Made by a program: the position numbers and the translations under genes. The notes beneath the pieces are model-generated. The model made no database searches and was not told where the DNA came from. It was given only the letters and a program-made list of their open reading frames with translations. Shown here in pieces: positions 45,228-57,240 of a stretch of 64,000 nucleotides of DNA (position 1 is the stretch's first letter; every line of letters begins with the position of its first letter). Location of the stretch: positions 77,122,929 through 77,186,928 of the forward strand of contig OY970826.1 of the NCBI GenBank assembly GCA_963853835.1, read 5' to 3'. Origin of the DNA: Calendula officinalis (taxonomy: Eukaryota; Streptophyta; Magnoliopsida; Asterales; Asteraceae).

Positions 45228-46218
45228 TTTTTAATTGAAATTCAAGAATGTTCGTTATGTTTTCTTTAAATCTAGTGGTGTAGAGTGTTTAAGTTTTGTA
45301 GGTGTTATACAAAGAATACTTTGCGTGTAAGCTTGTAGTACGTGTATAGCAAAGAGCCAAATTGACCGGCCACACTTGTCAAAATGTCTAAATAAGAAAC
45401 ATATGCAAGCGTTCGCAACAGTTTTTCAAATATACACATTAGAAATCACCCAACATATGACGTGTTCATATTTATTCTTTATCATTTATTTATATTAATC
45501 TTCCAACCAATTGATTAAGAAGTTATATTTAATCCACTAATTCTCTTGTCTAATATTATTCATTAATTTAGACATATGTCTTGATCTAATAAGTAGGAAG
45601 ATAAGTAGAAACGAATGGTATGAAACAATATTATTACTCGTTTGCAAATTAACAAGTAGAGTCGCATCAGCGTCACATCACCCCATCTTTACTGAAACTC
45701 ATTACTTTTTCACATCAACATTTTTAGTTAAAAAAACATTACTCTAATAATAGAAACATTACAATAAATAGGATATGTGCGAATTTATAGTAGTGTTAAA
45801 TGTCATTATTCGAATCGGTCAGGTCAAATTACGTATGACACATCCACAAATCATATAATGCAACCCCTTCCAGTATTTTTACTATTCATTTACCCACGAT
45901 AAATGTTAACTAGATGATTTGTATCTTCGTACTTATGATTGGCCTTTTGGGGGGAAAATGTTTCGGGCCAGATCATTACTCAATCCTTCCCAATTGACAA
46001 TCAAATATTTTCATATTAATAACTTTTAGAACCCAAAATGATCATTTCAGGTCAAACGGTTGAACTGAGTTGGATCAACTTCCTAGAAATTGTTTTATAG
46101 TCCAAACACACAATGATTATGAGACCAAATTAATGAAAATACATAATTTCAAGATTATTAACCCCAAATAATGCAAATTTTGATCATTACATAAATAGAA
46201 ATATAAAACACCTAAAGA
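45228..46218. other. PAO promoter and downstream flank of the small membrane protein gene
   Basis: The first few hundred bases left are the PAO 5' UTR and promoter on the minus strand. The rest is AT-rich with no clear repeat. Confidence 0.45.
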
Positions 46219-48913
46219 TTATTTCTTAGAATAAGTCTGATAATCGGGCCCCACGTCACGCGATCCAGAATTAATATAAGGTCCTCCAAAAGTTGCTTGA
46301 GGTGGGAGTGCTTTTGATGAATCAATAATCGGTGCATTTACATGTGGCAATTCCGACCCACTTACTTATAAGTGTCGATATGAGTTATGTTTTAAGCTAT
46401 CAGGCCAAATGGTAATGTAAAAAGGAAAATAACTAATGGGTCAAACGGGTCAAAACTTCTTAAAGTGTATTTTATTTTTAAAAATAGAAATTTACATTTC
46501 CAACCCTCTAAGTTTCTTGCATAATCATAATCACCCCTTCATTTACTCCTTGTTGCACGCAAGCTTGTGTACAACTAACAACACTGATCCATTTTCCTAA
46601 GGGGCGTTTGGTTCGTTGGAATCCCCTGGAATTAGTGGGAATTGGAATCTAATTCCAGAGATTCCTGCGTTTGGTTCACCATTTACAGGATGGAATTGGA
46701 ATCCATGGCACCAAAAATTTCCTTCAGTTGAGGGAATTCAGATTCCTTCCCACACCCTAAGGAATTCAGATTCCTTCCGACTACCAGACCCCTCGTTCAC
46801 CTGATCGGGTGTTAATTGGATTTATGGTTTACATGGTCGGGTTATAACTGAACCGGAATAACTTAACCAATGCTATTCAAGTTCGGGTTAATCGGGTATC
46901 TAATTTGGGTTTCGGGTGTATTGTTCGGGTTACCTGATTTATAGTTATATCATTCGGTTCGGTTGACGGCAGAGAAAAAAATCGAATTTGTTCGACCTGA
47001 AACACGAACCGTATTCGGTTCGGTTATCGGGTATAATTTTTATGGGTGAGCATTTGGACCGAAAAAACCGATCCGCACCGAAAACCGCCCGCTACCGAAC
47101 CCGATAACATGTTATCGGTTTGGTTTCTGTTTTGAAAATTCATCCTTTTTGGTTTCGGTTCGGTCAGGTCTTCGGAAAAGGATGAACATTTGGCCTAAAA
47201 ACCGGAACCGAAACCGAACCGGACCGAAACCGAAGCGAACCAAAGCCGATAACATGTTATCGGTTCGGTTTCGGTTTTGAAAAGTCATTGTTTTCGTTTT
47301 CGGTTCTATCGGTTTGGTTCGGTTTTTGGACCGAGCTCACCCCTAATAATTTTAATACATCAAAACCAAACCTGACCTAACTGAACCGAGTCCACATAAC
47401 TCGACCGAACAACGCCCCTAGGTGGTTGTGGAGTGATGGAACTATATTTAAATTCCAATTCCTAATGACACAAACCAAACACAAAAGGCAAGGAATTGGA
47501 TTCAAATTCAAATTCCTTCGGATTTCAATTCCATCCCAGATTCCAATTCACTAGAAAACATTCTGCGAACCAAACGCCCCCTATTGTTAGTAACTAGTGG
47601 GCTTTCTCCCTGCGCGTTGCCGCGGGGGATTTTCATGTGATACCGAGAAGATTATTTACTAATATTTACAATACATTTAAAATATCGTTGACAGAAGTTT
47701 GTTGCTAATTTTAATGTGATACTGAGAAAAGTTTGTTTGCTAATATTTACACCGTGTGATGTCGCGAGCAATTTTTATATAATGTACAAAAATGTATGTT
47801 GTTATTCGTACAAACATAAAATCGTATTCTCAATCATTTGGGTACTATATATATTTTGAACTGTAAAATCAAGTTAGTAAACGTTATATTACAAATTTAT
47901 ATATTATAATATTTAATTTATGTAATTAAATTGTTAAGAAGAGAAAAAGAAGGTAAATTATAACTATTGAAATTTAGTTATAAAAAGAAGTAAATTGTAA
48001 GTAATTATAAAATTACCATCCAAGTTAAAAATATATAATTTAATTAAACACTGTTAATTCCCCTCATATAACCTGATGAGAAATAAATATTACACATGTT
48101 TTTTTATTAAAATCGAATAGTTTGCAAATTAATTAAATATAATTGTGTTGTAAGTATTTTCCTCCTGTTTTGTCGTGTATGGTGTACCTTGTGGTAGTGG
48201 GCTCCCTTCAATAAGCGAAGTCTAGCCATGGCAATTTATTTCTACTTCAACATTTTTCAAAGTTTAAATATTTTGGTCAACAAATGCGGCTAGAATAAGA
48301 AAAAAACAATTAATGTTGAGTAATATTCACGTACGATGAGAAATGTTATATACTACCTCCGTATCAAAATAAGTGATACACTTTCCTAAAAGGGGTGGAA
48401 CAAAATAAGTGATACACTTTAAAATCTTTTCTTATTTGGCAAAAAAGTGGGACCCCTTCTCCACTAACTATCTACTTTAATAAAGTAAAATTACTCTTTT
48501 ACCCCTACTTTTACTTTTAAACATCATTAATTTCACTACATCCAAAAGAAGTGGGTCCCATTATCCACTAACTATCCACTTTATACTATTTTAAATCACT
48601 TTCCAATCTTTTGCCTCAAAAACCGCAATTTCTCAAATGTATCACTTATTTTGATACGGAGGTAGTACAATTTTTGTAGTCATATTTAACACACTAATTA
48701 TTTATAACAAAAAACGGCAAACTATGTTATTGTCAAACTGACCGTACATGTTTTGATCTGAACCCATTTGACCCGTTACCCAACCGGCCTGACCTACTCA
48801 TTCACCTTTAGCAATGAAGAATTTACTTACGCCATGTAAAAGGGAAATGCTAAACCTGCACTTGCAAAAGCTAGTAAGCTTGTTGCAACGATCATGTTAC
48901 GTGTTTTTGACAT
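46219..48913 (-). CDS. Small conserved-looking membrane protein, two coding exons 2.5 kb apart
   Basis: Exon 1 coding part 48913-48831 (MSKTRNMIVATSLLAFASAG then LAFPFYM) and exon 2 46360-46219 (ELPHVNAPIIDSSKALPPQA, TFGGPYINSGSRDVGP, ending YSKK and TAA) join in frame across a GT-AG intron to 74 residues. Residues 7-27 form one membrane helix. The tail, rich in Pro/Gly with a PQATF-x-GPY-IN-x-GSRD pattern, looks like a conserved plant protein, but I cannot name the family. The exon acceptor at 48922 implies a leader exon upstream, probably ending near 49470 at CAG/GTAAACC. The intron contains a 980-bp TIR element, a Helitron-like end and Stowaway copy C, which explains its length. Function unknown. 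Confidence 0.68.
46601..47580. mobile_element. TIR element of 980 bp with perfect 15-bp ends
   Basis: Starts GGGGCGTTTGGTTCG and ends with its exact complement. Subterminal GGAATTGGAATC/GATTCCAATTC repeats form further inverted pairs. CTA lies close to both edges, but one extra base on the left leaves the duplication uncertain. The superfamily (PIF/Harbinger or hAT) is undecided. A GAACCG-rich repeat is nested inside. The 62-codon ORF at 46616 is not a gene. Located in the intron of the small membrane protein gene. Confidence 0.75.
46850..47345. repeat. GAACCG/CGGTTC-rich repeat, copy 2
   Basis: Two to three successive inverted arrays of CCGAACC and GGTTCGG centred on ATAACATGTTATCGG. The right part is bounded by GGGTGAGCATTTGGACCG and its complement-like CCGAGCTCACCCC, so the array itself may be a TIR element. 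Confidence 0.7.
47594..47627 (-). mobile_element. Helitron-like 3' terminus
   Basis: On the minus strand, CCCCGCGGCAACGCGCAGGG is followed by AGAAAGCCCA and CTAG then T. A hairpin, then a spacer, then CTAG, then T, as for the copy at 18345. Confidence 0.55.
48351..48667. mobile_element. Stowaway-like MITE family S, copy C
   Basis: Ends TACTACCTCCGTATCAAAAT and ATTTTGATACGGAGGTAGTA, perfect inverted copies with TA edges. The left end carries a second head (GGAACAAAATAAGTGATACA) directly after the first, a subfamily trait shared with copy D. Confidence 0.92.
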
Positions 48914-49693
48914 GAAGTTTTCTAAACACAATATAACAAAAAGAAAACCTGTGAATCGATAAATAAATAAAAAATGTTATTAGCAATTTAGCATGCCCAT
49001 GGAAATGTCTACTTATGCAGTTTGTAGTCGGTTTCTATACTTTAAGCATGATTTTTGCAAGTAAAGGTGGCAAGTTGGACCCATTTACTCATAAATGGGC
49101 TAATTCGGGTTAACTATATCTGTAAATTACATAAAAACAAGCTAGATAAGGAGAAAAAAAAACAAACAATGACTCGAATATCATATTTCCCCAATTCCGG
49201 TAATAAACACAAGAAAAACTGTGGCAAAACAAACCCCTAGAATCAATTTACCTCAAAATTTCATGATGATTTCAGGAAACACTAATAAAATAATCAGCAT
49301 AATTCCAATCCCCTTAAATTCTCTAATATCTGTTGATCAATTTAAAGCCGTGAAAACCCTAAAATATCACTAACTATCATGATTATACGTATAAAGATTC
49401 ATAGCGAGAGAATTAAGTAGTCAAAGTAAAATACATAATAATCAGATTCAGTATAATAAGTTGGTTTACCTGGTGGTGAGAAAATTCAAATCCAAAGTTT
49501 GCTTTAGAAGCTATGAACAGGCGGTTATTTTGAATCGGGTAGGTTAATCTAACTGAAATGTGTAAAACAGTTCGGGTGTAGTCAGTGTTGGTTGACCCGA
49601 TTTGTTTATGATGACAATACATTTTATAGACTTAAAAATTTTATTTCATGATCTTTTATTTTGTTGAAATTGAAAATTATTTCATTTATTTTA

Positions 49694-49841
49694 AGGTTTT
49701 GTTAATGACAGTCCTTAGAGTTTAAGGGCTATCATTAACATGCATAAAAAACTTATAGATTGATTAAAAAAGTAATATTCCTAAAATTCAGAAAGGTTAT
49801 CTTTTATATATTTGACCTAAGAGTTATCATTATTATTTTTC
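49694..49841 (+). mobile_element. Mutator-like MITE family M, copy 4
   Basis: 148 bp, same orientation as copy 1 and closely similar inside (AACATGCATAAAAAACTT, then AATATTCCTAAAATTCAG). Flanking 9-mers TTTATTTTA (49685-49693) and TTTATTTCA (49842-49850) match at 8 of 9. Confidence 0.85.
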
Positions 49842-50115
49842 TTTATTTCATAGTTAGTTATCACTTATCAATGGATATTAAGTGAACAATGATAAATTTT
49901 TTAAACATTTAAATGTATTTTAAATTCTCAACACAGAACTATAGATAGCAAAAACAGAACAGTTATAACTTATAAAACCAAATTTCAATTAGATTCAACT
50001 GTCTGACTACAAAATACCATTACCTTCAAATTCAACAACTAAATCACATCAATTCATCAAGAAGATGAAATTTTTACAAACCCTAACACTTCGCTAACAT
50101 CACAAATCCCCAAAT

Positions 50116-50562
50116 CTAAGCACTGGTAAACTTAGTTACAGCCTTGGTCCCCTCAGAAACAGCATGCTTTGCCAACTCACCGGGAAGCACCAACCTCACC
50201 GCCGTCTGAATTTCCCGAGACGTAATCGTCGGCTTCTTGTTGTACCTCGCAAGCCTGGATGATTCCTGAGCAAGCTTCTCGAAAATATCGTTGATGAACG
50301 AATTCATGATCCCCATAGCCTTGCTCGAGATTCCGATGTCAGGATGAACCTGCTTCAACACCTTGAAGATGTAGATCTTGTACGTCTCAACGCTCTTCTT
50401 GCTTCTCTTCTTCTTCTTATCGGCGGCACCGGCGCCGGCCTCCTTCGGCAGCTTCTTCCCGGCCTTTGGTTTCTTCTCGGCGGGAGCTTTTTCAGCTACG
50501 GCGGATTTCTTCTCTTCCGCTGGTTTCTTCTCGGCGGGCTTCTTCTCTGCTTTTGGCGCCAT
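50116..50562 (-). CDS. Histone H2B
   Basis: An intronless 148-residue frame. The N-terminal tail is Lys/Pro/Ala-rich with the plant-type EKKPAEKKPAEEKK repeats. The histone fold follows: KSVETYKIYIFKVLKQVHPDIGISSKAM (helix 1 and loop), SFINDIFEKLAQESSRLARY, and TITSREIQTAVRLVLPGELAKHAVSEGTKAVTKFTSA at the end. The C-terminal AVTK holds the monoubiquitination lysine. H2B pairs with H2A in the nucleosome. Length and absence of introns match replication-type plant H2B genes. The upstream region has short AT-rich and G-rich motifs, but I could not define a histone promoter octamer with confidence. Confidence 0.98.
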   Translation of the reverse strand: MAPKAEKKPAEKKPAEEKKSAVAEKAPAEKKPKAGKKLPKEAGAGAADKKKKRSKKSVETYKIYIFKVLKQVHPDIGISSKAMGIMNSFINDIFEKLAQESSRLARYNKKPTITSREIQTAVRLVLPGELAKHAVSEGTKAVTKFTSA

Positions 50563-52227
50563 TTTTTCAGTGGATTTGAGCTTTGGAGAGAGGGATTGTG
50601 TTTTAGAGAGTGAGATAGATTGTTGTAGGATGTGAAAAAGTTAAGAGGGAGTGTTTGTGTATATGTAGCGGTTGAAAGGAGTGATTTGATTGGTGGATTT
50701 TAGATGTGGCGGATCATGGACGAAGGCCGTCGATTTGTTTGGAGATATTTTAACGGATGCGATTAGATTCTAGATAAAGTGATGATAAGGTGGGATCCCT
50801 AGCTTTCACGCGGATCGTAGATAAACTGATAAAGTGAGATATTTTAACAGATTGCATTTTTTTTTTAACGTCGCTTAATTTTATTTTTTTATCGATACCG
50901 GAATTTAAACCCATGACATATGTTACGATAACATATTATGACAATCTTAAGTACCACTATGCCATAGTAAGATTTTTCTAATTTCTAATCTCATATTAGG
51001 TTGTTAAGATAATGATTTAATACTACGTATCATTTTCTTATCTACAATATCTAGATGATAATCAAAATGTTATGCTTAAAGTCCTAGTCCTTTTTTCGTA
51101 GTTTATCATATCCAACATACTTAACAAGTTAAACATGAAACATTAATAGTTCAAACACGATAGCAAATTAGCAATGTTGTAGTATAAGTTATGTGTGTTA
51201 AGATAACATTTTTTATTTTCTTTTTTTCTTTATAAATAGAATTTGAAGTCTTATGTGTTGAATTGCTGGAGTTGAATACTAGATTAACTTATTCTATCTT
51301 AAGTAACTTATTCACTTGTCATATTAATATTGTTGGGTTAATAATACTTTATAAAAAATGGATAAAAAAACTGAAATTGAGATTCAAACCCGGTTTTTTT
51401 AACCTAAATAACCTAAACTGAAATTGGGTCAATTTTCGTCGGTTTAAACAGCACTGAAGCAGTTTCTCTCCTATTTCTTTATTAAAAGTATTTCTTGCTA
51501 TGGTAGTTAGATATACATAATGGTTTAAAAATCATTTTACATATAATCCACTAGTCCAACACTGAAGCAGTTTTTTGATGGTTTCATAAAGGATGATATC
51601 TCATGGTTTTGGTCATTCATGTTCTTTGGTATATAAGAGCATAACACACACAAAATTCTCTGTTCTAAAATTATGTCTCTAATTTTATCCAATTGAAGAT
51701 TTCGTAACAACCATCAAAATACCTTAATCTGAATATATTTGCTCAAGTTTAGATAATTAACGGATACAAAACATGATTATGAAAAATAGTGCTTTGATTT
51801 GATTATGTTATTTGAAAGCACAATAATTATATAATCAGTTTTTAGTATTTGGCAAACCGAGTTTTTGTTTAACTGGTAATAAAATGCAAACAATCAATTT
51901 GAAAACACAACAATCAACTTTTCACATGTTTTTCAAAACTCTATTTTGGATGCTCTAAAACATAAATAATGGATTTCTTTAATATTTTTTACAAACACTC
52001 ATTTTTTTATTATTTGCGTTTTCAAAACCCAACACACCACCGTAATATCAAGATTGAAATATGAAATCTAACAACCAAGCTTGTAGGTTTCAATAAGGGA
52101 CCAAATATGTAATAACAAAGAGATTAGGTACCATTTTCACTTCTATTCGTATCTTCAAATTTTCAAAGTTATCCCCTTACTTTCTTTAACTGAAGAAATC
52201 GATCCATTAGTTTGTTGTTCAACTTCG
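50563..52227. other. Intergenic DNA between H2B and SMG8 (divergent)
   Basis: It holds both divergent promoters. A tRNA-derived SINE on the minus strand lies at about 50860-50965. The rest is AT-rich with no gene. Confidence 0.5.
50860..50968 (-). mobile_element. tRNA-derived SINE
   Basis: On the minus strand: GGCATAGTGGTACTTAAGAT (box A like), about 35 bases, then ATGGGTTTAAATTCCGG (box B like), ending in a poly-A tract (poly-T at 50860). Shares sequence with the copy at 60540. Confidence 0.6.
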
Positions 52228-55200
52228 ATGGAGTTTCGAGACCACAGTTCAAACCCCATGGCGGCACCAAATCGCTCCCCTATGCGAGTTCTAATCCGAC
52301 CACCATCATCTTCCGTCATCACTCCTCCGTCCACCACCACTATCCCACCACCACCCGTCACCATCCACCGTCCACCTCCGACACCATCTCTTCCACCTCC
52401 ACCTTCAACACCATTCCGACAAAACGGCGTCGTCGTGGTCGGCTTCATTGGCCGGCGCAAAGGCGATGTGAGCCAATTAATCAACCGAATTATAGATGCC
52501 AATGCGTTTGGCTTCGGGAAGGCTGACGTGGCATTGGGGTTTGAGAAAACAGGGGAAATCGTGAGTGATGAGGTGAAGGATTGGTTTAAACAGAGAGAAA
52601 TTAGTTATTATCATGAAGAAGCGAAGGGGATTTTGTATCTGCAGCTTTGTTCTACAAATTGTCCTGTAATTCAAGGTTTTTCGGAGGTTTCAAGTGGGTT
52701 TGATTCGCTTTTTGAAAAGCAGGAGTTCGGAGATCTTCAAGGGATGCTGTTTATGTTTTCTGTGAGTTTGTTTACTTTTAAATTGATCGATTCTATGCAT
52801 GATTTTATGGATTTCCTATGTTTAATTCTTTGTATGTCAAATGTTTATATTGAACTGTTTGATGATTTTTTACTACTTGGCTACAACTGATATACAGAGG
52901 GTGTTATCACTTGATTTTAGATGAATTTGGTAAATAAAGTTAGGGTTTTAGCTGATCATAACCAAAATAGAAATCTATAATAAGAACTATAAGAATAATC
53001 ATGTATGCATATGTTCTCCAGTTGTTTGCAACTATTATTCCTGTGTATGATTAGTGAACCTAACAACTTATTTGTTGTACAATTTAACGATTTTATTAAT
53101 GTTGTTATTGACATATTGTCTTCCAAAATGTAGGTTTGCCACGTGGTTATATATATACAGGAGGGATCACGTTTCGATATTCAAATTCTCAAAAAATTTA
53201 GAGTCTTACAAAGTGCTAAAAACGCGATGTTCCCATTTAATAAATCACAGACACTACAACCAACAACATCAAGAACACACACTTCACCTTCTTCACACAC
53301 TTCTAAAAACCGATCTCCTGGTAAAAACGGGCCACCCACAAACCGTAATAATTCGTCAATTACATTAATGTCAAATTTAGGTTCATACACATCTTTATTT
53401 CCTGGACAATGTACTCCTGTTATACTTTTTGTTTTTCTTGATGATATTTCTGACCCGAGTTCTAACACTGATGAGTCAGCAGAGTTCACATCATCAAATC
53501 AGTCTTCAAATTTGAATAATTTAAAAGGGTCGGGCTCAATTGTTGTGTTATCACGCCCTGTAACAAAACCCGAAGGTGGTTTCAGGAAAAAGTTACAATC
53601 ATCTCTCGAGGCGCAAATACGGTTCTCAATTAAAAGATGTCGAGTACTTTCAGGTTCCGAAGCGGGTCCTCCCGGGTCAAGAAATGGGCCCGTTTCAAAC
53701 CCTGCACCTTTGTTTTCACTTGATGCATCGAAAGCGGTTTTAATAGTTGACCGAAAGTCAAACCAAACGGGTGAATCTCTAGATTTTGCAACAAACCTTG
53801 TTGAAAATGTTCTAAACGGTATTTCGACTTCAGATTCTCTTTTACTCGAGAGTCATGCACAAAGTTCAAATAAAGAAGATATTTTTTCTGTAAAAGAGTT
53901 TATTTTTAGGCAATGTGATATTTTAAGAGGTAGGGGTAATATGGTCACAAATGCAAACAATGTGCCAGCTGGCGGTGTTGGAATGGTGGCGGTTGCAGCC
54001 GCTGCTGCTGCTGCCAGTGTAGCTTCCGGAAAGCCTTCAACAACCCCTGAACTACCAAATTTTGAAGTTTGGTTGACTAAAAGTCAAACTATTTTAAACG
54101 GGCTTCTTTCTGCAAAACCCGTGCACGAACCCGAGCCCGAACAAAACAAACGAAGATCCCGACAACGAAATAATATTTCACCAACAATTGAAAATGGCGA
54201 CCCGCAAGAACTTGCAGCAACAATTTTAGAAAATAGTAAAGCACTCAACACAAAATTTTCAATTTCATGGTGCCAACGGGCTTTGCCCGTTGCTAAAGAT
54301 GTTTACTTGAATGATTTACCAACATGTTACCCGACATTACAACACGAGGCCCACTTGGTCAAAGCATTGACTTTTTTTAAGTCAATGGTCAAAGGACCAG
54401 CTGTTGAAATTTATTTGAAAAAATTGGAAGATGAGTGTACGTCTATTTGGGTTTCGGATCGACAGCTGTGTGATGCGGTTAGTTTAACTGGAAAACCGTG
54501 TATTCACCAAAGGCATGATATGAAAACTGAAGTTAAACCACATTCTAGTGGTTTTGTGTTTCTTCATGCGTGTGCTTGTGGTAGATCAAGGAAATTACGG
54601 GCTGACCCATTTGATTTTGAGACTGCTAATGTGAGTTTTAACTGTTACCCAGAGTGTGATAAGCTTCTTCCTACACTCAATTTACCACAAGGGGATACAA
54701 TTGGCCCGATTCAATCCTCATCTTGGAGTTTGACCCGAATTGGCGGGTCAAGATATTATCAACCATCTAAAGGTTTACTTCAAAGCGGGTTTTCATCCAC
54801 CGAAAAGTTTCTTCATAAATGCAAATTTTATCTTGAAAAACATAAAGAACCACCCGTGAGTAGTTTACCAACGGGTCTTTTACATGGGTATTCTGTAAAC
54901 GGGTCAAGTAAAGATTCGCGGGTCGAAGCTATTTCGGATGAAAAGGTGAGGAAACCAGGTAACGGGGTGGAAATTCATAGTAAAGCTTATAACTTTGATG
55001 AAAATAAGAATAATTCGGGTCGAATTCTTCCCGGTTTTACTATGAAAAAACAGTTTTCTGAAGTTGTTGCTGGGTCAGCAGCTACAAATTCCAGTTTCCC
55101 ACCGCTTCAATCAAAGAAAAAAACTTTATTGGTTTCAGAAAACGTTACAATAGTCAAAACGCATGACAAAAATGATAATCAAGAATCTAAAAAAGTTGAA

Positions 55201-56261
55201 ATCTTTTCTTCTGCTCAAGAAAATACGGATGGAAACATAGACGGGTATGAAAATGGGAACCCTTTTTTGCAAACAGGTAATTTAACAACAGTAAACGGTA
55301 AAAATTCTTTAAATCAGGTAGTAATATATATTGGATTTGAACATGAATGCCCGTGTGGACACCGATTCATATTAACACCAGATCATCTCAACGGGTTAGG
55401 TTCAATTTATGCAATCGATGAAGAATCTAATAATTCTGTAGAAAATCCAGATCGTAAATCGGTCGATTTATCAAAAATGGGAAAACATGGTGGTGGTCAA
55501 GGAAAAGTCAACCGACAGTCAAACCGGATGGTCAGGAATCTGGGAAAGTCAAAGGAGGTTTCGGGTAACAGTAGTCAAGGACGAAAAGACCAAAATGGTT
55601 TTGTGAAAATGAATAATTTGAAAGATTTTGAAGGAAGTTTTCAGTCAATGAATCTTGATGATGATGATGATGGAAATGGTGTTTTTGCTTTAATTAATAG
55701 GAATATACCGTTGTATTTAAATTGTCCACATTGTCAGATTAATAAGAATAAGAACGAATCACCAAATGTTCAATTTGCTGGCACCATTTCACAGCTTCAG
55801 AGAATTTTTCTGGTAAGAAATTTAATTATAATTTATTTTAAATATATACAAAATGATATAATTTTTTTTTTTTGTGTGTACGCATATATTTACAGGTCAC
55901 GCCTCCCTTCCCGGTTGTCTTGTCTACATGTCCACTTGTTCAATTTGAGGTACAAAATATATATAATTTCTTAATAATCTTACTTTTAGTTATTAAAGTT
56001 GTTATTATTCTGAACATTTAGGTATCATGTTTACCTCCAACTGTCCTTGAACGTGAACAAAAGCTACAATTCAGTTTGGGCAGTTCGGTAATTTTACCAC
56101 CAGAAAGTTTTGTCTCACTTAGACTCCCGTTTGTTTACGGTGTGAAACTTGATGACGGAAATTTGTATCCACTTAAACCTTTTAAAAGTCAACCTGAGTT
56201 GACCGCTTGGATTAATAAAGGAACAAGTTTACAGGTTTTATCAAATCCTGAAGTCATTTAA
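52228..56261 (+). CDS. SMG8: Nonsense-mediated mRNA decay factor SMG8
   Basis: Exons 52228-52761, 53134-55812, 55896-55949 and 56022-56261, all GT-AG with phase 0 joins, encode 1168 residues. SMG8 regulates the SMG1 kinase that phosphorylates UPF1 in nonsense-mediated decay. A Pro/Thr-rich head precedes a G-domain-like region (VVVVGFIGRRKGDVSQL, with MLFMFSVCHVVIYIQEG spanning intron 1). Then come the DUF2146-type core with FDWxLR-like segments, HxKGxIWVSDRQLCDAVSL and the cysteine clusters CACGRSRKLRADPFDFETAN and HECPCGHRFILTPDHL. A Cys pair (CPHCQ) stands near 865. The last exons give VSCLPPTVLEREQKLQFSLG and the LRLPFVYG end. Size matches plant SMG8. The ATG at 52228 is the first in frame after the upstream non-coding leader. 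Confidence 0.93.
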
Positions 56262-56774
56262 TTGTTGAAATTAATGGAAATTATCGTTTGGTACGATATA
56301 CAAAATGCGGATTCCTTTTCATGCCCCATTGAAACAGCAACATCTACAAAAGCAGCAGCTAAAGAGGGTACACGTGGCAGCATGTGGATGCATAATTTTG
56401 AATCATTATCTAATTGCATCCTAAGGAGTACGCGGCGAGGAACAACAAGCGGTTGGGATGGTTACTGGGTGAGAATCACTTTACTGGATCGAGTTTTGGA
56501 TGATATGATCGTTAATGTTAATGTTTAAACTTAAACTTTTTAAGTGATTCGGGTACGTTTTGCATATTGTTATTGTAACGATGTGCATTTGCATGTGTTA
56601 TTTACGTTGTATGTTTTTCTTCTATTTTCGGTTAACCTAATGCAAACTATAATTTGTCGGGTTTCTGGTTTTGTTTTATTTGAACACTGCTCCATAATAG
56701 ATGCATTGCAAGTTTACCGGAATGATCAACAACTTGTCTACGGATATAATACAGTTTTTTATTATTATATTATG
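56262..56774 (+). other. SMG8 3' UTR and flank
   Basis: Likely 3' UTR. The 88-codon open frame at 56262-56528 follows the stop directly in the same frame but has no known similarity. It is best treated as UTR. Confidence 0.45.
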
Positions 56775-56782
56775 CGCATAAT

Positions 56783-57012
56783 CAGGGGCGTCTCCGAAAT
56801 TTTGAAGGCCCTGTGTGAATATAAAAAAATGGGCCCCTAAATACAAGATATATTATAAAAAAAATGGACTTTCTAATCTTTTTTCATGTTAACTTATTAA
56901 GTTGACTTAAACCTTTAAGATTATACGTAGGATGCGTATAAAAAATTGGGCCCCCTCCGAAATAGGGGCTCTGTGCGGCTGCACCTGTTGCACCTCCTCA
57001 AAGACACCCCTG
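56783..57012. mobile_element. hAT-type MITE with perfect 8-bp duplication
   Basis: The 230-bp element starts CAGGGGCGTCTCC and ends AAGACACCCCTG. The CGCATAAT duplication is perfect (56775-56782 and 57013-57020). CAGGGGCG ends and 8-bp duplications are hAT hallmarks. It contains paired GGGCCCC motifs. Confidence 0.92.
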
Positions 57013-57039
57013 CGCATAATTAAGTTATGTACAATACGT

Positions 57040-57240
57040 TTGTGCAAAATGGATTGATAACTGGCCAGTGTTGGCCGAATTGAGATTGAGATATACACAT
57101 TGTGTGTGATAAAGGTGAATTTACACATACTAACATGAATATTAGGATTTAAAATTGAGATTGTAGTGTAAACGGAATCAAGGTGAAGCATCCGATGAAT
57201 AAGAAATTGAGTGATGATGTGTTGACATGGACATCTTAAA
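57040..57240 (-). repeat. Diverged duplicate of the FIT-like gene's 5' flank
   Basis: Positions about 57095-57235 match 60020-60190 upstream of the FIT ATG. Shared blocks: GGTGAATTTACACATACTAA, AATTGAGATTGT, then AATAAGAAATTGAG and GATGATGT. The ATG context (CACACAATG) is also kept, followed by about 25 codons that do not resemble FIT. This implies a tandem duplication whose coding part was lost. Confidence 0.8.

Noticed and set aside
52155..52502. 115-codon minus-strand Gly/Val-rich ORF
   Set aside because: Antisense shadow of the Pro/Thr-rich N-terminus of SMG8.
56262..56528. 88-codon frame right after the SMG8 stop
   Set aside because: In frame only by continuation past the stop; SMG8 already ends at its usual C-terminus and no similarity is evident.
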